Assembly: GCA_003161495.1 (NCBI GenBank)
Contig: PMOP01000101.1
Coordinates: forward strand, 4,206-16,225
Length of the DNA: 12,020 bases
Direction of reading: 5' to 3'
From: Acidobacteriota bacterium
GTDB lineage: Bacteria > Acidobacteriota > Terriglobia > Acidiferrales > UBA7541
Every line of letters starts with the position of its first letter. Positions within the stretch are counted from its first letter, which is position 1. Shown in pieces: positions 1 through 7,088 of the stretch. Under the pieces are notes generated by a model. That model was not told where the DNA came from. It worked only from the letters and a program-made list of their open reading frames with translations, and ran no database searches. Position numbers and translations under genes: made by a program.

Positions 1-1076
1 GAGGAGCGGTGCAATTGATCGCGATAAGAATTGATTGTGCCCCAGAAATTCAACGCTTCAAGGCCGAGGATCACGTCCGCGCCGCCAATTACCGCGCGCG
101 TGCGCTCGGTCTGATTCAGAGGATGCTGCGAAGGGAAATTCATGCGCGCCGCCAAATCCACGATGGGCGCCTGCAGAGTTTCGGCAAGTTCGATCGTGTA
201 TTTCAGCCCGTCAGCGGTGCGCGCGGTGCGCTCGAGTAAAATGACCGGATTTTCCGCGGCCACCAGCATGCGCGCCGCTTCCGCCACCGAGCCCGAATCT
301 CCCTGCGGCGGCATGGCGTGCGTGAGTTTCGGAATGTGGAATTTGGCGTCATCGGGAATCGCGCCCTCTTGCAGCTCGCCGTCCGCGACCAGAAGCACGG
401 GGGCCATGGGCGGCGTCATCGCAATTTTATAAGCGCGCACGGCGGATTCCGCGAAATGGTCCAGCGACATCGGTACGTCATCCCACTTCAAACAATCGCG
501 AACGATTGCCGCGGCGTCCTGAACGCTGTGGTCCCATTCCACTCCCGGGCGCCGCGAATTAATTTCCAGCGCGTTGCCGGCGATCAGATAAACCGGCACG
601 CGATCGCAGAACGCGTTGTAAATGGCCATCGATCCGTGCTGCAAACCAACGTCGCTGTGGAGAAAGACTGCCATCGGCTTGCCTTCGATTTTTGAATAGC
701 CGTGAGCCATGGCCACGGCCGATTCTTCGTGGCAGCAGGTGATGAATTCCGGATTCTCATTTCCACCATAATTGATCACCGATTCGTGCAGGCCGCGGAA
801 ACTCGATCCCGGATTGGAGGCCACGTATTCGATACCCAGCGATTTGATCACATCCACCATGAAGTCGGAACCGGAGCGGTTCTCGGTCAGAACATCCAGC
901 ACGGCGGGCGTGCCGGTTTCCAGTTCCTTCGGCATGGGCTGCGCGGTGCCGGCGCGGGAAACCTCGGCCTGCTGGGCGTTGGCGACCGACGGCAGAGCGG
1001 CGAGCGCCGCCGCGCCTGCTGCGGCGCCCTTCAGGAATTTGCGGCGATCGATCGCGTCTTTTTTGGATTTTCGCAT
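1..1076 (-). CDS. Tat-exported thiamine-diphosphate-dependent enzyme (N-terminal part, cut by window edge)
   Basis: 358 complete codons read leftward from the ATG at 1076 and run off the window, so the C-terminal (cofactor diphosphate-binding) half is not visible. The N-terminus is a twin-arginine signal: basic n-region, RRKFLK at residues 11-16, an Ala/Gly-rich hydrophobic stretch to about 30, and an ANA|QQ cleavage site near residue 34. The mature part resembles the PYR domain of the acetolactate synthase / benzoylformate decarboxylase / sulfoacetaldehyde acetyltransferase superfamily: ASNPGSS around residues 86-92, then CCHEESAVAMAHGYS, whose first Glu (E117) aligns with the catalytic Glu that activates thiamine diphosphate. 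A central domain begins near residue 260 (ENPVILLER). By family, the reaction would be decarboxylation or carboligation of a 2-keto acid, but the substrate cannot be told. No strong ribosome-binding site precedes the ATG; the start is chosen because it gives a complete Tat signal. An exported enzyme of this family is unusual. The family call is firm, the precise function unknown. Confidence 0.88.
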   Translation of the reverse strand, partial: MRKSKKDAIDRRKFLKGAAAGAAALAALPSVANAQQAEVSRAGTAQPMPKELETGTPAVLDVLTENRSGSDFMVDVIKSLGIEYVASNPGSSFRGLHESVINYGGNENPEFITCCHEESAVAMAHGYSKIEGKPMAVFLHSDVGLQHGSMAIYNAFCDRVPVYLIAGNALEINSRRPGVEWDHSVQDAAAIVRDCLKWDDVPMSLDHFAESAVRAYKIAMTPPMAPVLLVADGELQEGAIPDDAKFHIPKLTHAMPPQGDSGSVAEAARMLVAAENPVILLERTARTADGLKYTIELAETLQAPIVDLAARMNFPSQHPLNQTERTRAVIGGADVILGLEALNFWGTINSYRDQLHRS

Positions 1077-1146
1077 CGTGTTTTCCAGTAATCCCGCAAG
1101 GAGATTTTATTCATCTCGAAAGATTTTCCGTCTGAAAGGCCACCTT

Positions 1147-1302
1147 ATGCCAGTGACCCATGAGAGTCAAGCACGCTGCAAATCCACGAGGGCACGCCCG
1201 GGCATGTCGCTTATCACGGCTTTGGAAGCGAACGATTTGTTCTTTGAATTGGCTTTGCCTGACGATCTGGGGCAGGATGGAAGCGGAGGAAAAGGGTTTT
1301 AG
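1147..1302 (+). CDS. Doubtful 51-residue ORF in the divergent gap
   Basis: ATG at 1147 is preceded by AAAGG with about 7 bases between, and the frame stays open for 51 residues to a TAG. The product is hydrophilic, with a short mixed segment around MSLITALEANDLFFELAL, and matches no family I recognise. The frame is also open further upstream, into the region antisense to the neighbouring gene, which weakens the case. It could equally be chance. It is listed only because the spacing to a Shine-Dalgarno-like motif is reasonable and the gap is long. Confidence 0.15.
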   Translation: MPVTHESQARCKSTRARPGMSLITALEANDLFFELALPDDLGQDGSGGKGF

Positions 1303-1487
1303 GCTTGCTTGAAGTCCAGACTTTTATCTTCCAAATCGAACGGGAACACCCCGTCTTTCCCGCAGCACTAAATCTGTAGCAGACACCTCGCTGTGTTCTG
1401 GCAAATTAAAATTTCTTAGAGTCAGCTTCGAGCGGATTCTTATATTTTCTATCTTCGCTTAGTGGATTTCGCTGGAAGCATATTTTT

Positions 1488-1493
1488 AGGAGG
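1488..1493 (+). promoter_or_regulatory. Ribosome-binding site that fixes the tonB-like start
   Basis: A perfect AGGAGG lies 4 bases before the ATG at 1498. This decides against the in-frame GTG at 1462, which would place the Shine-Dalgarno sequence inside the coding region. Confidence 0.8.
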
Positions 1494-1497
1494 CATA

Positions 1498-2343
1498 ATG
1501 TTAACAGACCAAAATCTCTTACTGGAAGATGTGTATCCGGGCCACGCGCCAAAACGCAGCGTGGTATTGCCTGCGCCTGAAATCGCTCGGCCAAATCGTG
1601 TTTTTGCCGAGGCCCTGCTGGAAAATTCCACGACGCGACAACGCCGAAGCCCGATGGACTGGGCCTTTTCCTTTTTCATTCATTTCGCCATTCTGGTTTT
1701 GTTGCTCTTTCTTCCGCTTTATTTTTCGCAAGGAATTGACATGAAGAGGCTGGAAACAACGCTGCTGGTCGCGCCCATGCCGCCCATGGCTCCCGCGCCG
1801 CCGCCTCCAGCTTCGGCGGCTCGCGTCGTTCACGTTGCTCCGAAAGTTTTCACCCCCGGAAAGCTGACCGCCCCAACGTTTATTCCCAAGGCGGTTCCAA
1901 CGGCCTCCACTGACTCCGCTCCGCCGCAGGAAGCGTTTGCGGGGGCCATGGGTGCAGTGCCGGGAGGGGTCCCAGGCGGCATGATCGGGGGGATCACTGG
2001 CGGAATGCCGAACGTTGCGGCACCCGCATTCGCGCCGCCGGTTGCCGAGGGCCCGAAACGCCCGGTTCGCATCGGGGGTGACGTAAAACCGCCGCGCTTG
2101 ATCACCGGACCTGCCGCGATTTATCCGGTCCTGGCGGCCCAGGCTCATGTCCACGGAATGGTTGTTATCGATGCCATTATTGATGAACATGGCAACGTGG
2201 TCCAGGAAAAGGTGGTCAGTGGACACCCGCTGCTCATTCAGGCAGCCCTGAAAGCTGTTTCACAACGAAAATATGAACCAACGGTCCTCGACGGTGAACC
2301 CACACCGGTTGACCTGCGAGTTGAGGTCAACTTCCAAATGTAG
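1498..2343 (+). CDS. TonB-family energy transducer
   Basis: 281 residues. A roughly 53-residue cytoplasmic N-terminus is followed by one membrane helix (about 55-77, WAFSFFIHFAILVLLLFLP), a Pro/Ala-rich periplasmic linker (92-145), a Gly-rich segment (149-170) with repeated GGx triplets, and a C-terminal TonB domain (about 197-281). The domain shows the family's features: PPRLI at its start, YPVLAAQAHVHGMVVIDAII, a HGNV turn, SGHPLL, then AALKAVSQRKYEP and a final hydrophobic strand. TonB proteins couple the proton-motive force, through ExbB/ExbD, to TonB-dependent outer-membrane receptors. No exbB, exbD or receptor gene is in view, so its receptor partner is unknown; many bacteria of this type keep several scattered tonB paralogues. 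The first 50 residues ahead of the helix are longer than in E. coli TonB. A strong GC hairpin follows the stop codon and suggests the gene is transcribed alone. Confidence 0.9.
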   Translation: MLTDQNLLLEDVYPGHAPKRSVVLPAPEIARPNRVFAEALLENSTTRQRRSPMDWAFSFFIHFAILVLLLFLPLYFSQGIDMKRLETTLLVAPMPPMAPAPPPPASAARVVHVAPKVFTPGKLTAPTFIPKAVPTASTDSAPPQEAFAGAMGAVPGGVPGGMIGGITGGMPNVAAPAFAPPVAEGPKRPVRIGGDVKPPRLITGPAAIYPVLAAQAHVHGMVVIDAIIDEHGNVVQEKVVSGHPLLIQAALKAVSQRKYEPTVLDGEPTPVDLRVEVNFQM

Positions 2344-2369
2344 TGACCCGCCACTTCCCGCCAACGACC

Positions 2370-2401
2370 TGCGCGCGGCCAACTCTGCACGGCCGCGCGC
2401 A
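2370..2401 (+). terminator. Strong GC hairpin behind the tonB-like gene
   Basis: TGCGCGCGGCC (2370-2380) and GGCCGCGCGCA (2391-2401) form a perfect 11 bp stem around a 10-base loop, 26 bases after the TAG. No U-tract follows, so it is not a textbook intrinsic terminator. It may end transcription with assistance or protect the 3' end of the message. Confidence 0.5.
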
Positions 2402-2527
2402 AGTCTCACCCCTATACAGAATGCGCACATGTTTTCTGTCAGATCAGCGTGAAATTCGGGAAGTTATAAGCTGAGTGTTTCCTCCTGCGAACTTGTATAA
2501 GGGGATGGGCTTGACCCACTCTGAACC

Positions 2528-2553
2528 AATCCCTCAGACTAGGATGAGGGGTT
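2528..2553 (+). promoter_or_regulatory. Inverted repeat upstream of the receiver gene
   Basis: CCCTCA (2531-2536) and TGAGGG (2545-2550) pair exactly. The stem extends outward by three more pairs (aat with gtt, including one G-U), giving a 9 bp stem with an 8-base loop. It lies about 80 bases before the start codon and could be an operator, a leader hairpin, or chance. Confidence 0.25.
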
Positions 2554-2635
2554 ACACCTGGCGGTTCCTATTGCGCGGAGTGCCATTGGAAGCAAGCGGC
2601 ATTTCGGAGCTTGGGCGCAACCCCATACTTCATTC

Positions 2636-3049
2636 ATGAGCAAATCACCGGAGAACGCGAAACAGGAACCCCGTGCAATACCGGTCGTTCTGGCCGTCGA
2701 CGACGATCCCGCCGTGCTTCGCATCATTGAATCGCAACTCACGCGTCACGAAATCGTGGTGAAGACAGCGGCCAACGGCGAAGAAGCCCTTCTGATTCTC
2801 AAGGGGCTGGTGCCGGCCGTCATGATCCTGGATGTAATGATGGATGGAATTTCCGGCTACGACTTGTGCCATCTGGTGAAACGCGATCGGCGGCTGCAGG
2901 AAGTGCCCGTCATATTTTTGACTTCGCGTGGAACCCCGCAGGACTACAAGACGGGGCACGAACTTGGGGCGGTAATTTATATGGTGAAACCTCTCAAGGC
3001 GGAAAAATTGATTCACATCGTGCAAATGCTGATTCCCGTGTCAGCCTAG
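2636..3049 (+). CDS. Single-domain response regulator (CheY-like receiver)
   Basis: 137 residues made of one receiver domain after a short polar leader. The acidic pocket is DDD at 22-24, the phospho-acceptor is D66 (MILDVMMDG), the switch Thr/Ser is T96-S97 (FLTSRG), the aromatic switch is Y115 and the conserved Lys is K118 (VKPL). All key residues are present, so it should be phosphorylatable. There is no DNA-binding or enzymatic output domain, so it must act by protein contact or as a phosphorelay intermediate. It faces a hybrid histidine kinase gene with 59 bases between the two stop codons, which makes that kinase a candidate partner; this is inference from position only. The ATG at 2636 has only a weak ribosome-binding site but gives the expected domain length. 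Confidence 0.9.
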   Translation: MSKSPENAKQEPRAIPVVLAVDDDPAVLRIIESQLTRHEIVVKTAANGEEALLILKGLVPAVMILDVMMDGISGYDLCHLVKRDRRLQEVPVIFLTSRGTPQDYKTGHELGAVIYMVKPLKAEKLIHIVQMLIPVSA

Positions 3050-3108
3050 CGGATTTTTCCTGGAATATTTTCCAGAGAATTCTCGAGCACTGGCAGAACG
3101 GACGGCCA
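3050..3108. terminator. Possible convergent terminator region
   Basis: Between the converging receiver and kinase genes lies CTGGAA (3060-3065) paired with TTCCAG (3070-3075) around a 4-base loop, followed by the 10 bp palindrome GAGAATTCTC (3075-3084). The stems are short and not followed by a clear T-run on either strand, so termination here is only suggested. Confidence 0.25.
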
Positions 3109-5751
3109 TCAGGCCCGCGCGTATTCCTTCTCAAACTGTCCTAATGCCAATTCAAGTTTTGCAAGTTCCTCTTGCAGCGTGACCAGGCCTTCTTTGGATC
3201 CGACCACGGATCCGGCCCTTCCGATTTCCTCCAGCTTGGAAGCCGATTGCACGACGCCATGCGCGAAAAGATTTTCCGCCGAGCCTTTGAGCGCGTGCGC
3301 TCCTCGCACGAGAACATTGGAATCTTGGCTTGCAATGGCTGCGCGAATTTTTTCCATGTGCTTCGGCGCCTGCGTCAGGAAAATCTCCTTCACTTCTAGA
3401 AGAAGCTGAAAATCTCCGTCCAGAGAATCAAGGACTGCGCCCACATCGAACACCGGATCGTAAGATCGCGCGTTCGTTTCGCCATATTTGCCTTCATTGG
3501 AGTAGCCCGTGAGCTTGTCGATGGCTTCAAAAAGCACTTCTCTCTCAATGGGCTTGGAAATATACGCGTCCATTCCGGCCGCCAGGCAGCGTTCCCTGTC
3601 CTCTTTCATCGCCGAAGCCGTCGTGGCGATGATGGGAATATGCTCGCCCGTATTTTTTTCCTGCTCTTTCCGGCGAATCACCGCGGTCACTTCGACGCCG
3701 CTCATTTCCGGCATCTGCACGTCCATCAGAATCAGGTCGAATCGCTCGCTCTCCATGGCGGCGAGAGCATCGTGGCCATTGTTGGCGACGACGATTTGGT
3801 GTCCCCGCTTGCGGACCAGGCGCTGGGCGATGATCTGGTTGATGGTGTTGTCCTCGACCAGAAGAATACGCAGCTCCGGCCGACCCTCACGGCCCGGCCG
3901 GCGCGAAGCGAGCAAAGCGGAGTCGGAACCGCCGCCCGGCAAGTACGCCCTTTTTGCCGCTTGTTTCTGCAGGCCAAAACGCGCGGTAAAGTGGAAGGCG
4001 CTCCCACGTTTCGCCTCGCTCTCCACCCAGATCTTGCCTGACATCAAATGCACGAGGCGCGACGAAATGGAAAGGCCGAGCCCGGTTCCTCCATATTTTC
4101 GCGTCGTGGAATTGTCGCCCTGCGCGAAGGCTTCAAAAATAAGTTGCTGCTTTTCCTCGGGAATCCCAATGCCCGAGTCCGCGACCGAGAAATGCAGGCA
4201 GATATCCTTATCGGACAGCGAATCTTTTTCGATTTTCAGGACGACTTCGCCGCGTTCGGTAAACTTGATCGCATTATCGACCAGATTCGACAAAACCTGA
4301 TGCAGCCGGCCCGCGTCGCCCATCAACGCGTCCGGCACATCCGACGCGATGTGGCTCGAAAGTTCCAGGCCCTTCTGCCTCGCGCGCACGCCTAATATTT
4401 TCACCATCTCGTGGATACCGTAGCGCAGGGAAAACTCGGTGGAATCGAGCTCCAGTTTTCCCGCCTCGATCTTGGAAAAATCCAGAATGTCATTGATGAG
4501 CCGCAGCAGGGATTTTCCAGATTCCCGGACCATGCCCAGATATTCCTTCTGCTCCTGCGAGAGATCCGTTTCCAGCGTCAGTTCCGTCATGCCGATCACG
4601 GCGTTCATGGGCGTGCGGATTTCGTGGCTCATGTGCGCAAGGAACGCGCTTTTGGCCAGGTTGGCTGCTTCGGCGGCTTCCTTCGCTCTTTGCAATTCCT
4701 CTTCCGAACGTTTGCGGACGGTGATATCGACCAGCGTTCCCTGGCGGCGGATCATGCGGCCAGTCGCGTCTCCAATGGCGTTGGAGTTGTCGATGCAGAT
4801 GATCGGCGTTCCTTCTTTCCGCAGCAAAGTAATTTCTCGCGTGACCGGTATGGAGAGATCCGTCCGTTCGCGCGGCGGGAAAGCATCTGCCGGGTTATTG
4901 AAATAAAGTTTGCCGATCTTGGTGCCGACGAGTTCGTCCCGATGGGAATAGCCGAGCATACGAACCATCGCCGGATTCACATCCAGCAAGGTTCCGTCGT
5001 GATCGCAGAAATAGACGCCTTCCTGGAGCGTTTCAAACAGTTCGGTGAAGCGCGTCTCGCTCTCGCGCTGCGCCGTAATATCTCGCGCCAGCCCGCTCGC
5101 GCCGACGACCTCGCCGTTTTTTACAATCGCCTGCAAAACACAATCGAAATAATGCACCGCCCCCGTTTTCTTGAGGACCGCCCGGACCGTGCCTGTCCAG
5201 GTTCTCCTCTCCACGAACCAGGCCACGGAATCTTTCAAGTGGTCCATTCGGGGCTCATCGAAAAACTCGTCCATGCGATGCCCCACAAGTTCGGGGTAAC
5301 TGAATCCGAAAACCTGGGTGATGCGCTGATTCACCGTGCGGATTTCCCCATCCAGCGAAATCGTAAAAATCAGATGATCGAGGCTGTCGATCAAGTCGCG
5401 GTAACCTTGCCGGGAATTAGAAATAACTTCAGCAAGCCTTTCCAGCTGTTCAGCGCTGGCAGGCGAATCCTGCATCTTCTGGACTCCGCGGGCATAGCCC
5501 CGCAATTCGTCGATTTCCCGCTTCTTGCTCCAAATGTAGACTCCAAACAGGATGATGAGAACGCCCACCCCTACTGGGAGCGCTTCGAGGTGCAATGGGC
5601 TGCTTTGCAGAGCTTGGTAGGACAGGACGGCAATGCCAACGGCAAGGATCGCCAGCATCAAAATCGCCAGGCGCCACACATCATTTTCCTTGCGTTCGAG
5701 CCGGTCGAGTTCCTGCGGCGTCTTAGTAGGTTCCTGATTGCCAGCGGACAT
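3109..5751 (-). CDS. Hybrid sensor histidine kinase with PAS-PAS-HisKA-HATPase-REC-Hpt
   Basis: 880 residues. In order: two membrane helices (about 26-46 and 56-74) with a very short loop, so no sizeable periplasmic sensor; two PAS domains (about 115-228 and 233-345); a coiled linker; HisKA with H376 in SHEIRTP; a HATPase domain with N-box NLVDNAIKFT (489-498), DSGIGIP (525-531) and GGTGLGL (554-560); a receiver (628-745) with E633-D634, phospho-acceptor D677, T711 and K733; and an Hpt domain with H819 in GAHALKGSAENL. The architecture matches BarA/ArcB-type tripartite kinases, which relay phosphate His-Asp-His to a separate regulator. Sensing is probably through the PAS domains, from the cytoplasm or membrane. 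Every catalytic residue is intact. The frame is open from a TTG at 5844, but the ATG at 5751 is preferred: GAGG lies 9 bases upstream and the domains lose nothing. The convergent receiver gene is a possible partner; no output regulator with a DNA-binding domain is in the window. Confidence 0.93.
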   Translation of the reverse strand: MSAGNQEPTKTPQELDRLERKENDVWRLAILMLAILAVGIAVLSYQALQSSPLHLEALPVGVGVLIILFGVYIWSKKREIDELRGYARGVQKMQDSPASAEQLERLAEVISNSRQGYRDLIDSLDHLIFTISLDGEIRTVNQRITQVFGFSYPELVGHRMDEFFDEPRMDHLKDSVAWFVERRTWTGTVRAVLKKTGAVHYFDCVLQAIVKNGEVVGASGLARDITAQRESETRFTELFETLQEGVYFCDHDGTLLDVNPAMVRMLGYSHRDELVGTKIGKLYFNNPADAFPPRERTDLSIPVTREITLLRKEGTPIICIDNSNAIGDATGRMIRRQGTLVDITVRKRSEEELQRAKEAAEAANLAKSAFLAHMSHEIRTPMNAVIGMTELTLETDLSQEQKEYLGMVRESGKSLLRLINDILDFSKIEAGKLELDSTEFSLRYGIHEMVKILGVRARQKGLELSSHIASDVPDALMGDAGRLHQVLSNLVDNAIKFTERGEVVLKIEKDSLSDKDICLHFSVADSGIGIPEEKQQLIFEAFAQGDNSTTRKYGGTGLGLSISSRLVHLMSGKIWVESEAKRGSAFHFTARFGLQKQAAKRAYLPGGGSDSALLASRRPGREGRPELRILLVEDNTINQIIAQRLVRKRGHQIVVANNGHDALAAMESERFDLILMDVQMPEMSGVEVTAVIRRKEQEKNTGEHIPIIATTASAMKEDRERCLAAGMDAYISKPIEREVLFEAIDKLTGYSNEGKYGETNARSYDPVFDVGAVLDSLDGDFQLLLEVKEIFLTQAPKHMEKIRAAIASQDSNVLVRGAHALKGSAENLFAHGVVQSASKLEEIGRAGSVVGSKEGLVTLQEELAKLELALGQFEKEYARA

Positions 5752-6105
5752 AGGTCGTTTCCTCGCTCGATCTGGAAGGGCGAAACGGAAGAAAATCGCG
5801 AACGCCTTATCTCTATCGTAGGACCGTGTGCCGGATTGGAGCAATCGGATTTGCCCGCCGAGTTTCTATAACGAAATGAGGCTCTACTTTCGCCAAGGAG
5901 TTCACTGATAAGACCCCAAAGCGGCCCCGGCTAAGGATTTAGCGTGCGAAGTATAGTTAAAGGTATATGTTGCACAACAAGCTATCGGCAAAGGCTTGCG
6001 TTGCCATAGTTTGTGGGCGAGACTGGAATCAGACCATCAGATAAGGCGCCCTCTCACTTGTCCCGTGCCTTTATGAAGTAATGTGATGTTACGAGGCTCT
6101 GACTC
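5752..6105. other. Divergent intergenic region between the kinase and PilZ genes
   Basis: These 354 bases separate the leftward kinase from the rightward PilZ gene. Apart from the weak kinase promoter listed separately, I find no convincing -35/-10 pair for the PilZ gene, no long inverted repeat and no reading frame worth calling. The rightward half is AT-richer (around 5945-5975), as expected near a promoter. Confidence 0.4.
5815..5844 (-). promoter_or_regulatory. Possible sigma-70-like promoter of the hybrid kinase gene
   Basis: Reading leftward, TTGCTC (5844-5839) and TACGAT (5820-5815) are separated by 18 bases, about 63 bases before the preferred ATG. The match is partial (3 of 6 and 4 of 6). 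It fits the ATG at 5751 and not the TTG at 5844, which would lie in the -35 box. Confidence 0.25.
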
Positions 6106-6633
6106 ATGTCATCCGATAAGCGCACGGAAGCCAATAAAGCCATTGCGGTTCCCGAGGAGCGTCGAAGAAATTTGCGGTTTCCGTTTTCGGCTTCCGTGGA
6201 AGCTATCGAGAATCAGTCAGGGACGAAGGTTGTAGGGCGCACCAGCGATCTGGGCCTGGGTGGATGTTACGTGGATACGATTAGCCCCTTTCCCGTAGGG
6301 ACGGAAGCAAAAATACGAATCACGCGGGATAACGAAAGTTTCGATGCGCAGGCCAAGGTCGTTTTTTCCATGGTTGGCATGGGCATGGGCCTTGCTTTCG
6401 TATCCGCTCAACCGAAACAAGTGCGGCTTTTCCAAAGATGGGTGCAGGAAATCAGCGGCCAGCCCGTTTCCGCCCAGGAAGCTCCCGTGCAAAGTTCACA
6501 AGAATCGGCGCCGGCCGAGGAAACACAAACGTTAAAGAATGTCGTTCTTAGCGATCTGATCATGACGCTCATGCAAAAGAAAGTCCTCACCGATTTGGAA
6601 GGCAAGGATTTGCTCAGGAAACTTTTCAAGTAG
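6106..6633 (+). CDS. PilZ-domain protein, putative c-di-GMP receptor
   Basis: 175 residues. The PilZ domain covers about 16-112. The RxxxR element is R20-R24 (RRNLRFPF), and the second motif, usually D/NxSxxG, reads D48-L-G-L-G-G53-CYVD, with Gly in place of Ser. PilZ domains bind cyclic di-GMP through these two motifs and pass the signal on by changing protein contacts. After the domain comes a Ser/Gln/Glu-rich linker (about 118-142) and a C-terminal helical segment (about 145-175, NVVLSDLIMTL then KKVLTDLEGKDLLRKLF), which looks like the short helical-hairpin module often found at the end of envelope or regulatory proteins. The ATG at 6106 has GAGG 10 bases upstream. The next gene starts 40 bases downstream on the same strand and may be co-transcribed. 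No diguanylate cyclase is in the window. Confidence 0.88.
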   Translation: MSSDKRTEANKAIAVPEERRRNLRFPFSASVEAIENQSGTKVVGRTSDLGLGGCYVDTISPFPVGTEAKIRITRDNESFDAQAKVVFSMVGMGMGLAFVSAQPKQVRLFQRWVQEISGQPVSAQEAPVQSSQESAPAEETQTLKNVVLSDLIMTLMQKKVLTDLEGKDLLRKLFK

Positions 6634-6673
6634 TAATCGTCCGTATGACACTTGACGGCCGGCAGCGAAAACC

Positions 6674-7066
6674 ATGCTACGTCCTCCGCTCAAGCAAATC
6701 GTGCATCGCGCCGCGCACTGGCGTTGTCCAAACTGCGGACGCGGCCGGTTATTTCGCGGCGTTTTTCGCATGCTGCCGAGTTGTCCGGAATGCGGGCTTT
6801 CCTATTTTCCCGAGCAGGGATACTACGTGGGAGCCATGATCATCAACTACGTGGCCACCACGGCTGTCGTCGTGGCCATATTTCTTTTTTCATTGCTGTT
6901 TCGGGATTTCACCGCGCTCTCCACCAATTCCAAAATCTTATTGTGGATGGCCTTTGCCATCGTACTTTCCTTAAGCCTGATGCGGCATGCCTACAGCTTC
7001 TGGCTAGGTATCGATTTCTGGATCAAGCCAAGGCAGCCGGACGTTTCCACGATGGAGAAATTCTGA
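6674..7066 (+). CDS. DUF983 family membrane protein with N-terminal zinc ribbon
   Basis: 130 residues. The N-terminus carries two CxxC pairs, C18/C21 (CPNCGRGRLFRG) and C37/C40 (CPECGLSYFPEQGYY), the standard DUF983 signature and a likely zinc site on the cytoplasmic side. Two membrane helices follow (about 52-76 and 88-110), then a short polar tail. Length is normal for the family. The function of DUF983 is not established; members are often found near cytochrome oxidase or central-metabolism genes, but no such gene is nearby here. It begins 40 bases after the PilZ gene and ends 22 bases before the stop of a convergent glycosyltransferase gene. The ribosome-binding site is weak, but no other ATG in this frame keeps the zinc ribbon intact. 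Confidence 0.85.
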   Translation: MLRPPLKQIVHRAAHWRCPNCGRGRLFRGVFRMLPSCPECGLSYFPEQGYYVGAMIINYVATTAVVVAIFLFSLLFRDFTALSTNSKILLWMAFAIVLSLSLMRHAYSFWLGIDFWIKPRQPDVSTMEKF

Positions 7067-7088
7067 ACGTTTGCCGCGAAGTAAATGA

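Larger units (their letters stand above)
1077..1497. other. Divergent intergenic region
   Basis: This 421-base gap separates the leftward thiamine-diphosphate enzyme gene from the rightward tonB-like gene and should hold both promoters. On the minus strand a TAAAAT (plus-strand 1104-1109) resembles a -10 box but has no good -35 at the usual spacing. On the plus strand TATATT (1441-1446) is a possible -10, again without a convincing -35. A 5 bp inverted repeat, ACGGG (1340-1344) and CCCGT (1350-1354), is too short to call. Apart from the doubtful small ORF listed separately I see nothing else in it. Confidence 0.5.

Noticed and set aside
702..1091. Plus-strand open frames across the first 1.1 kb
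   Set aside because: The minus strand there encodes a continuous thiamine-diphosphate enzyme with a Tat signal; the plus-strand frames are its shadows.
1519..2226. A 235-codon minus-strand open frame opposite the tonB-like gene
   Set aside because: It is Arg-rich and low in hydrophobic structure, and mirrors a clear TonB protein with a perfect ribosome-binding site.
5752..5844. A 31-residue N-terminal extension of the hybrid kinase from a TTG start
   Set aside because: The TTG lies in a plausible -35 box, has no better ribosome-binding site than the ATG at 5751, and the extension adds no domain.
4411..5871. A 486-codon open frame on the plus strand, antisense to the hybrid kinase
   Set aside because: It lies wholly opposite well-supported PAS, HisKA and membrane segments, its translation is rich in His/Arg/Gln with no domain pattern, and long antisense frames are common in GC-biased genes.
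7067..7088. A terminator between the converging DUF983 and GT4 genes
   Set aside because: The 22-base gap has no inverted repeat or T-run.
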